Part shown: in pieces, positions 29,901 through 38,487 of the stretch
Layout of the letters: every line of letters starts with the position of its first letter
How positions within the stretch are numbered: position 1 is the stretch's first letter
Assembly: GCA_017301995.1 (NCBI GenBank)
Contig: JAFLEH010000004.1
Span: forward strand, 248,001-312,000
DNA length: 64,000 nt
Reading direction: 5' to 3'
Origin: Verrucomicrobiota bacterium
GTDB taxonomy: Bacteria > Verrucomicrobiota > Verrucomicrobiia > Verrucomicrobiales > Akkermansiaceae
The notes under the pieces: model-generated
Told to the model about the DNA's origin: nothing
What the model saw: only the letters and a program-made list of their open reading frames with translations
Database searches by the model: none
Translations under genes and position numbers: made by a program

Positions 29901-30412
29901 TCCGGGGCCGATTCTTCGAGGGCGCGGCTGCGGCCTTCTCCTGCTGCGTCGGCTTGGGGATCGGTGGCGAAAAAATTCTGGGTCATTGGCCCGCGCGGTT
30001 CCGTTGCGGCGAGTTTTCCAGAATGACCGATGCCTTTCATGGAAAACATGGCGCCGGCAACCAGCAGCGCGATCAGGCAGGCGGCAAGGGCCGAGAGCGT
30101 CCAGTTCCAGGTGCTGCGGCGCTTGCGGGGCGTGGCTGGCTTGTTAGTCAGGCGGACGGGTGCGCCGAACAAATCGTCGAGGACCTTGCGTTTCTCGGGC
30201 GGGAGTTTCCAGGTGGGATCGGGTTGCGCGGCCTCGGCTTCGGTGAGGAGGCCGTGGAGGGCGCGCATGCGGCGGCGGAAAACGACGAGTTCGGGGCGTT
30301 CGGCGCAGAGGCGTTCGAGTTCCGCCTCCTCGAAGGCCGAGGCTTCGCCGAGGACCCAGGCCACGATCCGCGCTTCGAGCGGTTCGTCGCCGATGGTGGT
30401 TAGGGAGGGCAT
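26951..30412 (-). CDS. vWA-domain (YfbK-like) membrane protein with anti-sigma-like N-terminus
   Basis: 1153 aa. Residues 1-100 resemble the cytoplasmic part of anti-sigma factors (EARIVAWVLGEASAFEEAEL), and one transmembrane helix follows at about 106-124 (LSALAACLIALLVAGAMFSM). A long low-complexity Pro/Ala/Ser region and a TPR-like segment (LGKYDQATQEYEKVLRADPN, about 600) lead to the vWA N-terminal motif FYNAMDYGDPYP. The vWA domain has an intact MIDAS (LLIDQSGSMARDD, about 816), and a DUF3520-like C-terminus follows. YfbK-type proteins are extracytoplasmic and their molecular role is poorly known. The gene lies 171 bp after an ECF sigma gene on the same strand, so it may be that factor's regulator. 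Confidence 0.87.
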   Translation of the reverse strand: MPSLTTIGDEPLEARIVAWVLGEASAFEEAELERLCAERPELVVFRRRMRALHGLLTEAEAAQPDPTWKLPPEKRKVLDDLFGAPVRLTNKPATPRKRRSTWNWTLSALAACLIALLVAGAMFSMKGIGHSGKLAATEPRGPMTQNFFATDPQADAAGEGRSRALEESAPESRFSRGSASVRAPAKPSAPASVMDRESLARADASFSDSPAPPASPPPGSVPLGATGCIVGDGIAKADTPAPPTDADFGGGDDFGKGWGGGTATPAQPPIPGQPISGKPATSTLSDLAAKIPTTEDLPVAGKLITGTLDQNQPVSPGEPHFNMVDALTEKKPAAEDNLELDGYAYSRTDSDRISTLQPPSLSTSRFQTTAPEPQADLSGLATRGSSQLPQSNGTVAGAKIATATVAGIAGGGTLDSKTTTLNLETPARPAETAPQLPSLSNRSSWHCQDEGTKGNANLSDGSAIVPESAALLTETTSGGLKADLSKSLAEREMVRRQESVVESERLLADGRKAREEGRLAEADDFIRSAGEKLPDAPLLETRKKQIEELRSTVAKELGDRQPADPANQVSLGLHTADSAYNLGKYDQATQEYEKVLRADPNNEPARRGMETIAKAKSDYYRAAYDQTRAELLMDVDKAWDQSLPNDRESLEKAVAKQEQKIERSKMGGMADSITRSDASPDSEEARSFFEVETAKLAALKAKLASVTPKPAPPVPADELSAESEPYSTFSLSVSDASFKTAHAALMQNNVPDPAGIRVEQFYNAMDYGDPYPAAGEPVAAAIEQAAHPVIPGRNLVRVALRTAAEGRAASQPLCLTLLIDQSGSMARDDRRQALARALSELATLLTPADRVTVIGFSLTSHMLADRLPGNEAAKLASLVNMDASEGGTNLESALVLGKEVAETRKIPGAQNRIVLFTDGAANLGNADPAKLALTIQQARQSGLSFDVAGLGTSELNDRLLAELARHGNGRFHVVDAAADAPDTFAKQLAGAFRPAAENVKVQVRFNPSRVGGYKLLGFEEHRLNREDFHNDAVDAAELAAAEAGVALYQIEPLPNGSGDIGEVSVRFRDTATGSMVERSWNIAYDSGAPAFDRANPSLQLAGMAMLAAEKLRGGPLAAATDFTTLTTPLTTIRQTFPKSTRAAELMEMIGKLR

Positions 30413-30453
30413 GGGAGATGGTTCTATGTTTTAAGATTTAAGATCTAAGCAGG

Positions 30454-30565
30454 GAGACAGAAGACGTTGAGACAGAAGACAGAAGATGAAGATGGCGCGG
30501 CGCATTGGCGTTGCTGACGGATAGCGAGAGGGTTGTGATAGTATGGGTCTTTTGTCTTCTGTCTC
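30454..30565. repeat. Inverted repeat between sigma and vWA genes
   Basis: GAGACAGAAGAC occurs twice (30454-30465 and 30469-30480). Its reverse complement, GTCTTCTGTCTC, lies at 30554-30565. The arms could pair across about 73 bases in the 171-bp spacer before the vWA gene and may influence read-through from the sigma gene. Confidence 0.75.
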
Positions 30566-30583
30566 ATGATCTTCAGTCTTGCG

Positions 30584-31162
30584 CTATCCCTCCGGGGATT
30601 CGATGCCGAGGTGGCGGAGGGAGTCGGCGAGGTGTTTGAGGATGTGGTGGAGCCGGTAGCCGATGTTTCCGGCGGACAGGCCGGTTTGGAGGCTGATCTG
30701 GTCGTATTTGAGTTTCCGGTGGTATTTGAGGCGGATGAGCTGGCGGTCTTCGGGCGCGAGTTCGGCGACGAGCGTCTGGAGGGTGCCGATGGCTTCGAGG
30801 TGGCCGAGGGTGTGGGCGGGGTCGGTGGTGGAGGACGGAAGGTCGGGTTGGGAATCGAGCGGGGTTTGGGATTTGGTGTTGCGGAGGTGGTTGAGAGCCA
30901 GATTGTGGACCGCGCGGAACAGCCAGGCGCGGGGATTGGCTACTTCCGCCCAATGTTGGTGGAGGCGGAGAAACGCGTCCTGAACGAGATCCTCGGCGGT
31001 TTCCCGCTGGCCGGTTAGACCGAAGGCGTACCGGAGCAACGGCGACTCCTCGCGGGCGAAGACCTCCTGGAGCGTGGCGGCGGGTTCCGCAGGCACCGGG
31101 TTGGCTGTCGGCGGCGGGGCCGGGTCAGCCGGGACGGGATAACTGGCGGCGGGTGGTTCCAT
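30584..31162 (-). CDS. ECF-type RNA polymerase sigma factor
   Basis: 192 aa with a Pro/Ala-rich N-terminal extension of about 35 residues. Region 2 is LTGQRETAEDLVQDAFLRLH (about 50-70) with NPRAWLFRAVHNLALNHLR after it. Region 4 is LAPEDRQLIRLKYHRKLKY with the recognition helix ISLQTGLSAGNIGYRLHHIL. It is the first gene of the minus-strand cluster that leads through the vWA protein to the 2264-aa protein. It probably drives this cluster, though no target promoter motif could be defined. Confidence 0.9.
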   Translation of the reverse strand: MEPPAASYPVPADPAPPPTANPVPAEPAATLQEVFAREESPLLRYAFGLTGQRETAEDLVQDAFLRLHQHWAEVANPRAWLFRAVHNLALNHLRNTKSQTPLDSQPDLPSSTTDPAHTLGHLEAIGTLQTLVAELAPEDRQLIRLKYHRKLKYDQISLQTGLSAGNIGYRLHHILKHLADSLRHLGIESPEG

Positions 31163-31291
31163 GGAGCGGACGGGACTGGAGCATGCTTCTCATTTTGAAA
31201 GACCCGCCGCGAGCGAAATCCTTGGAAGATTTTCGGAAAATTTTCCGATTCGGATTTTCAAACCGGTCCGGGCAGGGCAGAATCGGCGCGC

Positions 31292-31789
31292 ATGGATAGC
31301 AACGAAGTCCTCAAGGAAGCCCTCAAGAAAACCAGTCCCAAGGCCGTGGCGGCCGAGTTGGGGATCTCGCTTTCCCTGGTTTACAAGTGGACCGAACCCG
31401 CGTGCGAGGACGGATCCGGCAGCCGCAATCCGTTGGACCGTTTGCAAAAGGTGATCGACCTGAGCGGCGATATGGGGATCGTCGAGTGGCTGTGTCAGCA
31501 GAACGGCGGGCATTTCGTGCGCAATCCGAGAGTCGATGGCAATGGCATCGAGCACGTGCTGACGGCCACGCAGGAGATCATCTCGCAGTTTTCAGAGTTG
31601 CTCAGCCACATCTCGGCGGCGGCGATCGACCAATCCATCGAAAAGGAGGAGGCCGAGGAAATCCGCGAGGTGTGGGACAAGCTGAAAAGCTACGCCGAAG
31701 GGTTCGTGGTGTGCTGTGAGAAGGGGAACTTCGAGCAGATGCGGTTGATCCCGCCACCGTCGAAGGGTCCGCGACGGCTGGGGATGTGA
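31292..31789 (+). CDS. HTH-domain regulator-like protein (165 aa)
   Basis: The N-terminus contains a helix-turn-helix (SPKAVAAELGISLSLVYKW, residues about 15-33), reminiscent of phage CII/Cox-like regulators. The remainder is helical: an acidic, Ile/Ser-rich segment (TATQEIISQFSELLSHIS) and a C-terminal part with paired cysteines (FVVCCEKGNF). No other domain is recognised. DNA binding is likely from the HTH; target and signal are unknown. It is divergent from the sigma factor gene, so it could regulate either side. Confidence 0.7.
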   Translation: MDSNEVLKEALKKTSPKAVAAELGISLSLVYKWTEPACEDGSGSRNPLDRLQKVIDLSGDMGIVEWLCQQNGGHFVRNPRVDGNGIEHVLTATQEIISQFSELLSHISAAAIDQSIEKEEAEEIREVWDKLKSYAEGFVVCCEKGNFEQMRLIPPPSKGPRRLGM

Positions 31790-31908
31790 GGTGGAGCGGC
31801 AGGGCGGGACATCCCTGCGAAATAGGAAAAGTCGGCGAATTTCCCCCGTTAGGTGGTTTTTCGGCTTGCGTTGGCCGGCAATGTGTCCTAACTAGCGCCT
31901 CTCCACTT

Positions 31909-32193
31909 ATGGGTCAGCAATCGAACAAAATCATCAAACGCCGCCGTCGCGCGGATTATCTCAAGCGCAAGAAGGAACAGGTCAAGCAAGGCGGTGCCGT
32001 GAAACGCAAGGCCGTTGCCAAGAAACCGGCCGCGGAAAAGGCTCCGGCCGCCAAAAAACCGGCCGCCAAGAAAGCCCCGGCCAAGAAGGCTCCGGCCAAA
32101 AAGGCACCCGCGAAGAAGGTCGAAGACTCCGAGGTGGTCGAGGCCCCCACGGAAGCGGTGGCCGACGAAGGCGCGGAACAGGCCGAGGCCTGA
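31909..32193 (+). CDS. Small Lys/Ala-rich basic protein (histone H1-like tail)
   Basis: 94 aa. A basic N-terminus (MGQQSNKIIKRRRRADYLKR) is followed by about seven AAKK/PAKK repeats resembling eukaryotic H1 and bacterial HU-extension tails, then an acidic C-terminus (EAVADEGAEQAEA). The frame is open further upstream (31786), but the ATG at 31909 begins the conserved-looking basic head. It probably binds nucleic acid, DNA or ribosomal RNA, by charge. A terminator follows at 32221-32258. Confidence 0.8.
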   Translation: MGQQSNKIIKRRRRADYLKRKKEQVKQGGAVKRKAVAKKPAAEKAPAAKKPAAKKAPAKKAPAKKAPAKKVEDSEVVEAPTEAVADEGAEQAEA

Positions 32194-32220
32194 ATCCGCG
32201 CGGCAGTCGTTTGAAATGCG

Positions 32221-32258
32221 AAACCAGCCACCCCGGATTGGGCGCGGCTGGTTTTTCG
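32221..32258 (+). terminator. Terminator after the basic protein gene
   Basis: The 9-bp stem AAACCAGCC / GGCTGGTTT with a 16-nt loop is followed by TTC and, further on, TTTTT. Confidence 0.7.
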
Positions 32259-32274
32259 TGTTTTTGTGGCGGGT

Positions 32275-32958
32275 TCAGCCCCCAGCGGTATCGAGAAACC
32301 GCAGGATTGCGTCATGGCATTCGGTCGGCCGGGCTTGAAGCAGCAGGTGGGGACCTTCGATCCACTCCACCGTGGCATCCGGCAGGTGGCGCTCCAACGA
32401 GGATTGGGCGGTCCATGGGATGATCCGGTCCTCGCTGGCCTGAAGGAGGAGAATGGGTGTGGTGCCGGTGGAAGGGCTGTCTTGTTCCCGCAGTGCGAGC
32501 ACCACCCGCAGGCGTTCCGCCATCACCGATGCGGGTGTCCGGCGGAGCGCGCCGGTCAGCGTGTCGAGCAAATCGGCGTCCGTATCCTCGCCGGTGAGGA
32601 ATTTTCTCAGGAAAAACGCCGGGGGCGTTACGGAAAAAAGCGGTCTCAGGGGCAGCCATCCGAGTCCGGGCGCGTGCGGGGCCGAGCAAAACCCGGCTGC
32701 CAGCACCAAGGCGCTCACCCGGTTTCCCAGGCGGTTTGCCAGCAGCAGCGCAAGCGGTGTCGAAAACGATTCCGCCAGCAGAACGAGTTGGCCTTCAGGC
32801 AGTTTGGTCAGCAGGGCATCGGCGAGTGACTCGTAATCCTGTGGACCGGATTGGGGGAGGGGAAGGATCACAGGGACCACGCCCCCCCAGTCGAGACCCA
32901 CAATCGGACCGAATAAATCGCCCGTACCATCCAGCCCCGGCAAAAGGATCAGTGACAT
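32275..32958 (-). CDS. Alpha/beta hydrolase
   Basis: A 227-aa alpha/beta-hydrolase fold protein. The oxyanion-hole region is SLILLPGLDGTGDLF, and the nucleophile elbow AESFSTP replaces the usual GxSxG with ESFS. The acid is in LQASEDRIIPW and the histidine in EGPHLLLQ. The substrate is unknown; an esterase or lipase-like role in the cytoplasm is plausible. I start at ATG 32958; a GTG at 32991 would add 11 residues. It is divergent from the cys operon. Confidence 0.8.
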   Translation of the reverse strand: MSLILLPGLDGTGDLFGPIVGLDWGGVVPVILPLPQSGPQDYESLADALLTKLPEGQLVLLAESFSTPLALLLANRLGNRVSALVLAAGFCSAPHAPGLGWLPLRPLFSVTPPAFFLRKFLTGEDTDADLLDTLTGALRRTPASVMAERLRVVLALREQDSPSTGTTPILLLQASEDRIIPWTAQSSLERHLPDATVEWIEGPHLLLQARPTECHDAILRFLDTAGG

Positions 32959-33048
32959 TCCCAGCCCATCCGCATGACCAACTTCGCTCACGCAAGTGAA
33001 TACGAAGCGGCATCGGTGGTTCTAGCGTCGGAAAATTCTTCGGGATAA

Positions 33049-33087
33049 TGCCAGAAATCGCTTGCATTGCCTGAAATCGGTTGCATT
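33049..33087. promoter_or_regulatory. Tandem 19-bp operator-like repeat upstream of cysI
   Basis: Two adjoining copies of TGCC-N-GAAATCG-N-TTGCAT (33049-33067 and 33068-33086) differ at two positions. They lie about 100 bp before cysI, beside an AT-rich stretch (TTTTTAACTAATCATTAATT at 33115-33134) suited to a promoter. Two in-phase copies suggest a dimeric activator or repressor of sulfate assimilation. The regulator is not encoded nearby. Confidence 0.55.
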
Positions 33088-33189
33088 CTGAGCCCGAAAC
33101 AAAAGTAAAACGCCTTTTTAACTAATCATTAATTCGCCATCCGATACGGTTCCCAGAAGCCGACCGCTACTCCATCCGCTCACTTTCCT

Positions 33190-34911
33190 ATGTCCGACCA
33201 AAAACCATCCGCCAACGAGACCATCAAGGCCTCCAGCAACTACCTCCGAGGGACCATCGCCGAGGGACTGGCCGACACGTCCACCGGGGCGATGCCCGCG
33301 GATGACCAGCAGCTTTTGAAATTCCACGGCACCTACCAGCAGGACGACCGCGATCTGCGATCGGAGCGGCGGAAGCAGGGCTTGGAAAAGGCGTATTCGT
33401 TCATGGTGCGGATCCGGGTGCCCGGCGGCGTGGCCACCCCGGCCCAGTGGCTCGAAGTGGACCGCCTCGCGACCAGCCTGGCCAACGGCACGATCAAACT
33501 CACCACTCGCCAGGCATTCCAGTTTCACGGCGTGATCAAGGGCAACCTGAAGGAGACCATCGCGCGCATCAACCGGACCGCCATGGACACCATCGCGGCT
33601 TGCGGCGACGTGAACCGCAACGTGATGTGCAACCCGAACCCGCACCTTTCCACGGTCCACGCCGACGTTTTGCGGCTTTCACAGGCGATTTCCGACCACC
33701 TGACACCGCAAACCCGCGCCTATCATGAAATCTGGCTCGACGGCGAGAAACTCGAGAGCACCGAGGAGGATCACGAGCCGATCTACGGCAAGACCTATCT
33801 GCCGCGGAAATTCAAGATCGCCATCGCGGTGCCGCCGTCCAACGACGTCGATGTCTTTGCCAACGATCTCGCGTTCATCGCGATCATCGAGGACGGAAAA
33901 CTCGCCGGATTCAATGTGGCGGTCGGTGGCGGCATGGGCATGTCCCACGGGATCGCCACCTCGTTTCCGCGGATCGCCGATGTGATCGGTTTCTGCCCGG
34001 CGGACCGGGTGGTGGATGTGGCGGAAAAAGTGGTGCTGGTGCAGCGCGACTACGGCGACCGCACCGACCGCAAGCACGCCCGGCTGAAATACACCATCCA
34101 GGACCGCGGGCTGGAGTGGTTCGGTTCTGAGCTGCACCGCTATCTCGGTTACGACCTCGAACCGGCGCGCGAGTTCCGTTTCGATGACAACGGCGACCGT
34201 TACGGATGGGTGGAGGATGCCTCCGGAAACTGGCATTACAACCTGTTCGTCCAAGGCGGACGGGTGCTCGACACACCTGCCTATCCGCTACTGACCGGCT
34301 TGCGCGAGATCGCGAAGGTCCACACCGGGGACTTCCGCCTGACCGCCAACCAGAATCTCATCATCGCCGGAATTTCCCCCGAAAAACGGCCGGAAATCGA
34401 GGCGCTCCTGGACCGGTATGGAATCAGCGACAGCCACCGGCAGAGCGGCTTGCGGCTTGGGTCGCTGGCCTGCGTGGCATTGCCGACCTGCGGCCTCTCG
34501 CTGGCGGAGGCGGAGCGCTACCTGCCGGATTTGCTAACCGAATTGGAGGAGGTGTTGGAAACCCACGGGCTCCGCCATGACGCGATCACCATCCGGATGA
34601 CCGGCTGCCCTAACGGTTGCGCGCGTCCGTTTCTGGCGGAGATCGGTCTCGTCGGCCGCGCCCCCGGACGCTACAACGTCTATCTGGGCGGCGGCTTCGC
34701 GGGACAGCGGCTGTCGAAACTCTATCGGGAAAGCGCCCGCTCCGAGGAACTGCGTGCGCTGCTGGAACCGCTAATCGCCCAGTACGCCAGAGAGCGCCAC
34801 GACGGCGAGCGTTTCGGCGATTTCTGCATCCGCGCCGGACATGTGGAGGCTACCGTCCAGGGCCCGGATTTCCACCTGAACCTCAAACCCGGCGCTTTAA
34901 CCGCCCGTTGA
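33190..34911 (+). CDS. cysI: Assimilatory sulfite reductase hemoprotein
   Basis: A 573-aa nitrite/sulfite reductase family protein that reduces sulfite to sulfide with six electrons. Both ferredoxin-like repeats are present ([42 protein letters not shown]). The siroheme-[4Fe-4S] cysteines appear as CVALPTCG (about residue 428) and [10 protein letters not shown] (about 471). Length and motifs fit CysI, though ferredoxin-linked Sir is hard to separate. No CysJ flavoprotein gene is nearby, so electrons may come from ferredoxin. It is the first gene of cysI-cysH-cysK; cysH follows after 6 bp. Confidence 0.93.
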   Translation: MSDQKPSANETIKASSNYLRGTIAEGLADTSTGAMPADDQQLLKFHGTYQQDDRDLRSERRKQGLEKAYSFMVRIRVPGGVATPAQWLEVDRLATSLANGTIKLTTRQAFQFHGVIKGNLKETIARINRTAMDTIAACGDVNRNVMCNPNPHLSTVHADVLRLSQAISDHLTPQTRAYHEIWLDGEKLESTEEDHEPIYGKTYLPRKFKIAIAVPPSNDVDVFANDLAFIAIIEDGKLAGFNVAVGGGMGMSHGIATSFPRIADVIGFCPADRVVDVAEKVVLVQRDYGDRTDRKHARLKYTIQDRGLEWFGSELHRYLGYDLEPAREFRFDDNGDRYGWVEDASGNWHYNLFVQGGRVLDTPAYPLLTGLREIAKVHTGDFRLTANQNLIIAGISPEKRPEIEALLDRYGISDSHRQSGLRLGSLACVALPTCGLSLAEAERYLPDLLTELEEVLETHGLRHDAITIRMTGCPNGCARPFLAEIGLVGRAPGRYNVYLGGGFAGQRLSKLYRESARSEELRALLEPLIAQYARERHDGERFGDFCIRAGHVEATVQGPDFHLNLKPGALTAR

Positions 34912-34917
34912 TCCGCC

Positions 34918-35658
34918 ATGCAGTCCCAAGCCATCCATCCATCCCACGCCGTGCCGGCCCCGGAGGAACTCGCTCTAACCCTAACCGGCATGGACGCCGG
35001 GGAACGCCTTCGTTTTCTCCGCTATCAATACGGCCCGCGCCTCATGGCGACCACCAGCTTCGGACTCCAGGCGGCGGCCATGCTCCACCTGATCGCCACC
35101 CACGCGCCGGATGTGCCCGTGGTGTTCATCGACACCGGCTTCCTGTTTCCGGAAACCTACCGCTACGCCGACGAACTGACCCGGAGGTTCGATCTCGATC
35201 TTCGGATCTATCAGCCAAACGTCTCCGCCGCCCGGATGCAGGCGCTGTGGGGCGACCTTTGGCAGCAGGGGAAGGAAGGGGCCGACCGCTACGCGCTCAT
35301 CACCAAGATCGAGCCGATGAACCGCGCGCTCGGTGAGATTGGTGCGGACGTGTGGCTTAGCGGCCTGCGCCGCAGCCAGTCGAAGACCCGCGCCGACCGG
35401 CCGCTGGCCGAGCAGCAGAAGAAAACGCTCAAGATCTATCCGATCCTCGATTGGTGCGACCACACCATCGAGGGGTATTTCCGCGCCCACGACCTGCCCC
35501 GGCACCCGCTGGCGGAGAAGGGCTACGTCACCATGGGCGACTGGCACAGCACCCGACCGGCCGATCCGGGTGGCGATGCCGAGAGCACGCGCTTTGGCGG
35601 CGCCAAATACGAATGCGGCCTGCATCTCGACTCCGGAACCCCGGATTTCCAGATCTAA
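34918..35658 (+). CDS. cysH: Phosphoadenylyl-sulfate reductase
   Basis: A 246-aa PAPS reductase of the adenine nucleotide alpha-hydrolase fold. [15 protein letters not shown] holds the PP-loop-like strand, [14 protein letters not shown] the nucleotide site, and KYECGLH near the C-terminus the catalytic Cys. The paired CC and CxxC motifs of [4Fe-4S] APS reductases are absent, so the substrate is probably PAPS, reduced through thioredoxin or glutaredoxin. It sits between cysI (6 bp) and cysK (70 bp). The sulfurylase genes that should supply the substrate are not in the window. Confidence 0.92.
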   Translation: MQSQAIHPSHAVPAPEELALTLTGMDAGERLRFLRYQYGPRLMATTSFGLQAAAMLHLIATHAPDVPVVFIDTGFLFPETYRYADELTRRFDLDLRIYQPNVSAARMQALWGDLWQQGKEGADRYALITKIEPMNRALGEIGADVWLSGLRRSQSKTRADRPLAEQQKKTLKIYPILDWCDHTIEGYFRAHDLPRHPLAEKGYVTMGDWHSTRPADPGGDAESTRFGGAKYECGLHLDSGTPDFQI

Positions 35659-35728
35659 CCGACCGACGAACCGGAGCTTGCGCAAATTTCCCGAACCAAC
35701 CATCATCAACCAACCGAACAACCATCCC

Positions 35729-36694
35729 ATGACCGCCATTGCACCGAACATGGTTGCCACCATCGGCAACACCCCGCTCATCCGCCTCAACCAGCTCACC
35801 GCCGGCCTCAAGGCCGAGGTTTGCGTGAAAGCGGAGTTTTTCAATCCGCTGTTCTCCGTGAAGGACCGCATCGGCAAGGCCATGATCGAGGCCGCCGAAC
35901 GCGACGGGAAACTGAAACCCGGCGGCCTGATCATCGAGCCGACCTCCGGCAATACCGGCATCGCGCTCGCGTTCGTCGCCCGCTCGAAAGGCTACCGATG
36001 CATCCTGACCATGCCGGAGAGCATGTCGATCGAGCGTCGCGTGCTGCTGCGCATGTTAGGCGCGGAAATCGTCCTGACCCCGCGCGCCCGCGGCATGGGC
36101 GGCGCCATCGCGAAATCCCTCCAACTGTTGGAGGAACACGGCGACGGCGCGTTCGGTCCCGGACAGTTTGACAACCCGGCCAACCCACAGGTCCACCGCG
36201 AGACCACCGCCGAGGAAATCTGGCGCGACACCGGCGGCGAGATCGACGCTTTCGTGGCCGGCGTGGGCACGGGTGGCACCCTGACCGGCGTGGCCGAAAT
36301 CCTCAAGAGCCGCCGCACGATCAAGGCCTTCGCGGTGGAGCCCGCGGCCAGCCCGGTGATTTCCGGCGGCCAGCCCGGACCGCACATGATCCAGGGGATC
36401 GGTGCCGGATTCATCCCGAAAAACCTCAACGTGGGCATCATCGACGAAGTGATCCAGGTGAGCAACGAGGATGCGCTGGCCACCGCCCAGGCGCTGGCCC
36501 AGATCGAGGGCCTTCCAGCGGGCATTTCCACCGGCGCGAACGTTTGGGCAGCCATCCAGATCGCCCGCCGACCGGAATTCGCCGGCAAGCGGATCGTCAC
36601 CATCGGCGCCTCCTCCACCGAACGCTATCTATCCACGCCGCTCGCCGAAAAACTCCGCGAGGAATGCGCCAACCTGCCCGTTCACGAGGTGTGA
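35729..36694 (+). CDS. cysK: Cysteine synthase A (O-acetylserine sulfhydrylase)
   Basis: A 321-aa PLP-dependent enzyme that joins sulfide to O-acetylserine. The PLP lysine is K45 in [14 protein letters not shown], the substrate loop is [11 protein letters not shown], the phosphate-binding loop is GTGGTLTG, and the C-terminal signature is [15 protein letters not shown]. The frame is open upstream into cysH, but the domain begins at ATG 35729 ([14 protein letters not shown]). It ends the sulfate assimilation operon. Confidence 0.96.
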   Translation: MTAIAPNMVATIGNTPLIRLNQLTAGLKAEVCVKAEFFNPLFSVKDRIGKAMIEAAERDGKLKPGGLIIEPTSGNTGIALAFVARSKGYRCILTMPESMSIERRVLLRMLGAEIVLTPRARGMGGAIAKSLQLLEEHGDGAFGPGQFDNPANPQVHRETTAEEIWRDTGGEIDAFVAGVGTGGTLTGVAEILKSRRTIKAFAVEPAASPVISGGQPGPHMIQGIGAGFIPKNLNVGIIDEVIQVSNEDALATAQALAQIEGLPAGISTGANVWAAIQIARRPEFAGKRIVTIGASSTERYLSTPLAEKLREECANLPVHEV

Positions 36695-36710
36695 ACCGCA
36701 TTTCGAAGTT

Positions 36711-36895
36711 CAGAGATCCTGATCCGGGGCCTTGTTTTCCGCTCCACTGCGTTTGCAGGTCGGAGAATGGTTTGGCACCATCGGGCCAAGAAGCCAGATA
36801 CCAGAATCCGGAAACCAGAAAGAAAACACCATTCATCGACGTGGCTGTCGCCGCGAATTGTGCCAAATCATTTTCCGACCGGATCAGGATGTCTG
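36711..36895 (-). repeat. MITE-like dispersed element, copy 2 (inverted)
   Basis: A 185-bp copy of the element at 18542-18719 in the opposite orientation. Outer ends CAGAGATCCTGATCCG and CGGATCAGGATGTCTG are intact. It lies 17 bp after the cysK stop, between convergent genes. Confidence 0.85.
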
Positions 36896-36988
36896 AAATT
36901 ATAGAGAAAGTTCGGGCGCTCGGATAAACGGGGGAAAAACATAGCAATCAGCGCCGGATTTCGGAGGGCGGACCTCCGGATCCGGCCC

Positions 36989-38392
36989 TCATTTCATGGC
37001 ATCCAGCGCCTTGAGCGCCAGTTGGCGGGCTTTGGGCTGTTTGAACCTATCGCTGGCGGCGCTGGTGAAATCCGCTTTGGCTTCGTCGGGGTGGCCGAGC
37101 GCGAGGTGGGCGCGTCCGCGGTTGAAAACCGGATAGGCATCCGCCGGGTCTAGCAGCACGGCCGCGTTGTAGGCCGCCAGCGCTTCCTTGGCACGGTCCA
37201 ACAGCAGCAGGCAATCGCCGCGGCGGTTCTGCGCCTTGGCGGTTAGGACGGATTTCCGCGGGTGATCCGCCGGCAGCACGGTCGGGAGGGTTTCCAAAAC
37301 CCGGTCACAAACGGCCATGGCCGCCGCGATCCTGGCCGGTGTTGGGGAGGCATCCCTGAGGTCTTCTTTCGCTAGGTCGAGCAGGGTGTCGAGCGGTGCC
37401 GCCGCGTAATCGCCCGCGCCGTCGATGGAGGCTTTCAGTTTGAGCGCCTCCGCGCATTCGTTCGTCTTGCCGGCGGCGGCGAGTTTGAGGATCGCGTTTG
37501 CGGACGGCACCACGACGGGTTCCGCCCGAACCGCGCGGACGGGTGATGCCGGAGCGCTGGGCGATCCCCCGGGCGGTGTGGCTGGAGCGGCGGGCGCGGG
37601 TCCGGCCAGATAGATATCATCGCCGACGAGGCGGGAATACTCCGCCGGAAGCTGCTCGCCATCGGAGCGCCGCATGACCGCGGCCCGGGTGCGCTTGAAA
37701 ACCTGTTCGATGGTTAGGCCGGGTGTGCGGAGATTTTTCAGCAACTCCTCGGTGTAAAGTCCGTTGGCGCCGGTGCCATCCCGCGCGGTGCGGCCGGCGT
37801 CGGTGGAAAACGCAATCAGTGATCCGGCGGGCGGTTTCATCTCGCTGAGGCCGCCTGAGACCGTGGCGGCGCGGGTCCGCGGGTCGCGGGCCACCGGCGT
37901 GCTGCGGCAGGCGTCGAGAATCACCAGATTGCAGCGTCCGCCGCCGGCGCTCATTTCCGCGCTGATTTGTTCGGCATTGAAAAGTTTGGTTTCCGCCAAC
38001 AGGCGCAGCGCCGTGTCGTCCGCGCCTTCGGGTTGGTAGCCGGATTTCACCGGAATGAGGTAGTTCAGGCCGCCCACCGAAATGCCGTGGCCCGCATAGT
38101 AAAACAGCGCGACTTCGGAGCCTCGGAGTTTCGCCCGGAATGCGGCCATCGACTCCAACAGTTCGTTGCGGGTTACGTTGTGCTCTTCGATTACCGAGAA
38201 CCCCAGTTCCCGCAGGGTTTTCGCGATCGCCTTGGCGTCGTTCACGGAATTGCGCAACGGCCCCACGGAAGCCTCGTACTTCGCATTGCCGATCACGAGC
38301 GCCACCCGTGGGGTGGTCTTGGGTTCGGCGGCGGCCAGCGGAAACCCGAGACCGAAACCGACAAGGAGCGCGAGGACGATACGGAGCGTCAT
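36989..38392 (-). CDS. Exported caspase-like (peptidase C14) protein with TPR-like C-terminus
   Basis: 467 aa from ATG 38392, with a signal peptide (TLRIVLALLVGFGLGFPLAAA). The caspase p20 fold is clear: RVALVIGNAKYEASVGPLRN, the catalytic His in LFYYAGHGISVGG (about residue 100), and the Cys in NLVILDACRSTP (about 161). GSLIAFSTDAGRTA follows, as in bacterial orthocaspases. A Pro/Ala linker leads to TPR-like helices (KEALAAYNAAVLLDPADAYP). Such proteases cleave after basic or acidic residues; the target is unknown. An ATG 12 codons upstream would precede the signal and is rejected. Confidence 0.88.
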   Translation of the reverse strand: MTLRIVLALLVGFGLGFPLAAAEPKTTPRVALVIGNAKYEASVGPLRNSVNDAKAIAKTLRELGFSVIEEHNVTRNELLESMAAFRAKLRGSEVALFYYAGHGISVGGLNYLIPVKSGYQPEGADDTALRLLAETKLFNAEQISAEMSAGGGRCNLVILDACRSTPVARDPRTRAATVSGGLSEMKPPAGSLIAFSTDAGRTARDGTGANGLYTEELLKNLRTPGLTIEQVFKRTRAAVMRRSDGEQLPAEYSRLVGDDIYLAGPAPAAPATPPGGSPSAPASPVRAVRAEPVVVPSANAILKLAAAGKTNECAEALKLKASIDGAGDYAAAPLDTLLDLAKEDLRDASPTPARIAAAMAVCDRVLETLPTVLPADHPRKSVLTAKAQNRRGDCLLLLDRAKEALAAYNAAVLLDPADAYPVFNRGRAHLALGHPDEAKADFTSAASDRFKQPKARQLALKALDAMK

Positions 38393-38487
38393 GGCCCCCA
38401 CGCTGGCATCCGGGGCCGCTCCGGTCAATCCAAATGGATGGGGCGAATCCGTTTGACCACCCCGGCCTTTCCTAGCAGACTGGGCCG

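Noticed and set aside
32992..33189. A SAM or cysteine-type riboswitch in the cysI leader.
   Set aside because: No paired structure typical of known sulfur riboswitches was seen; the 19-bp tandem repeat explains the obvious signal.
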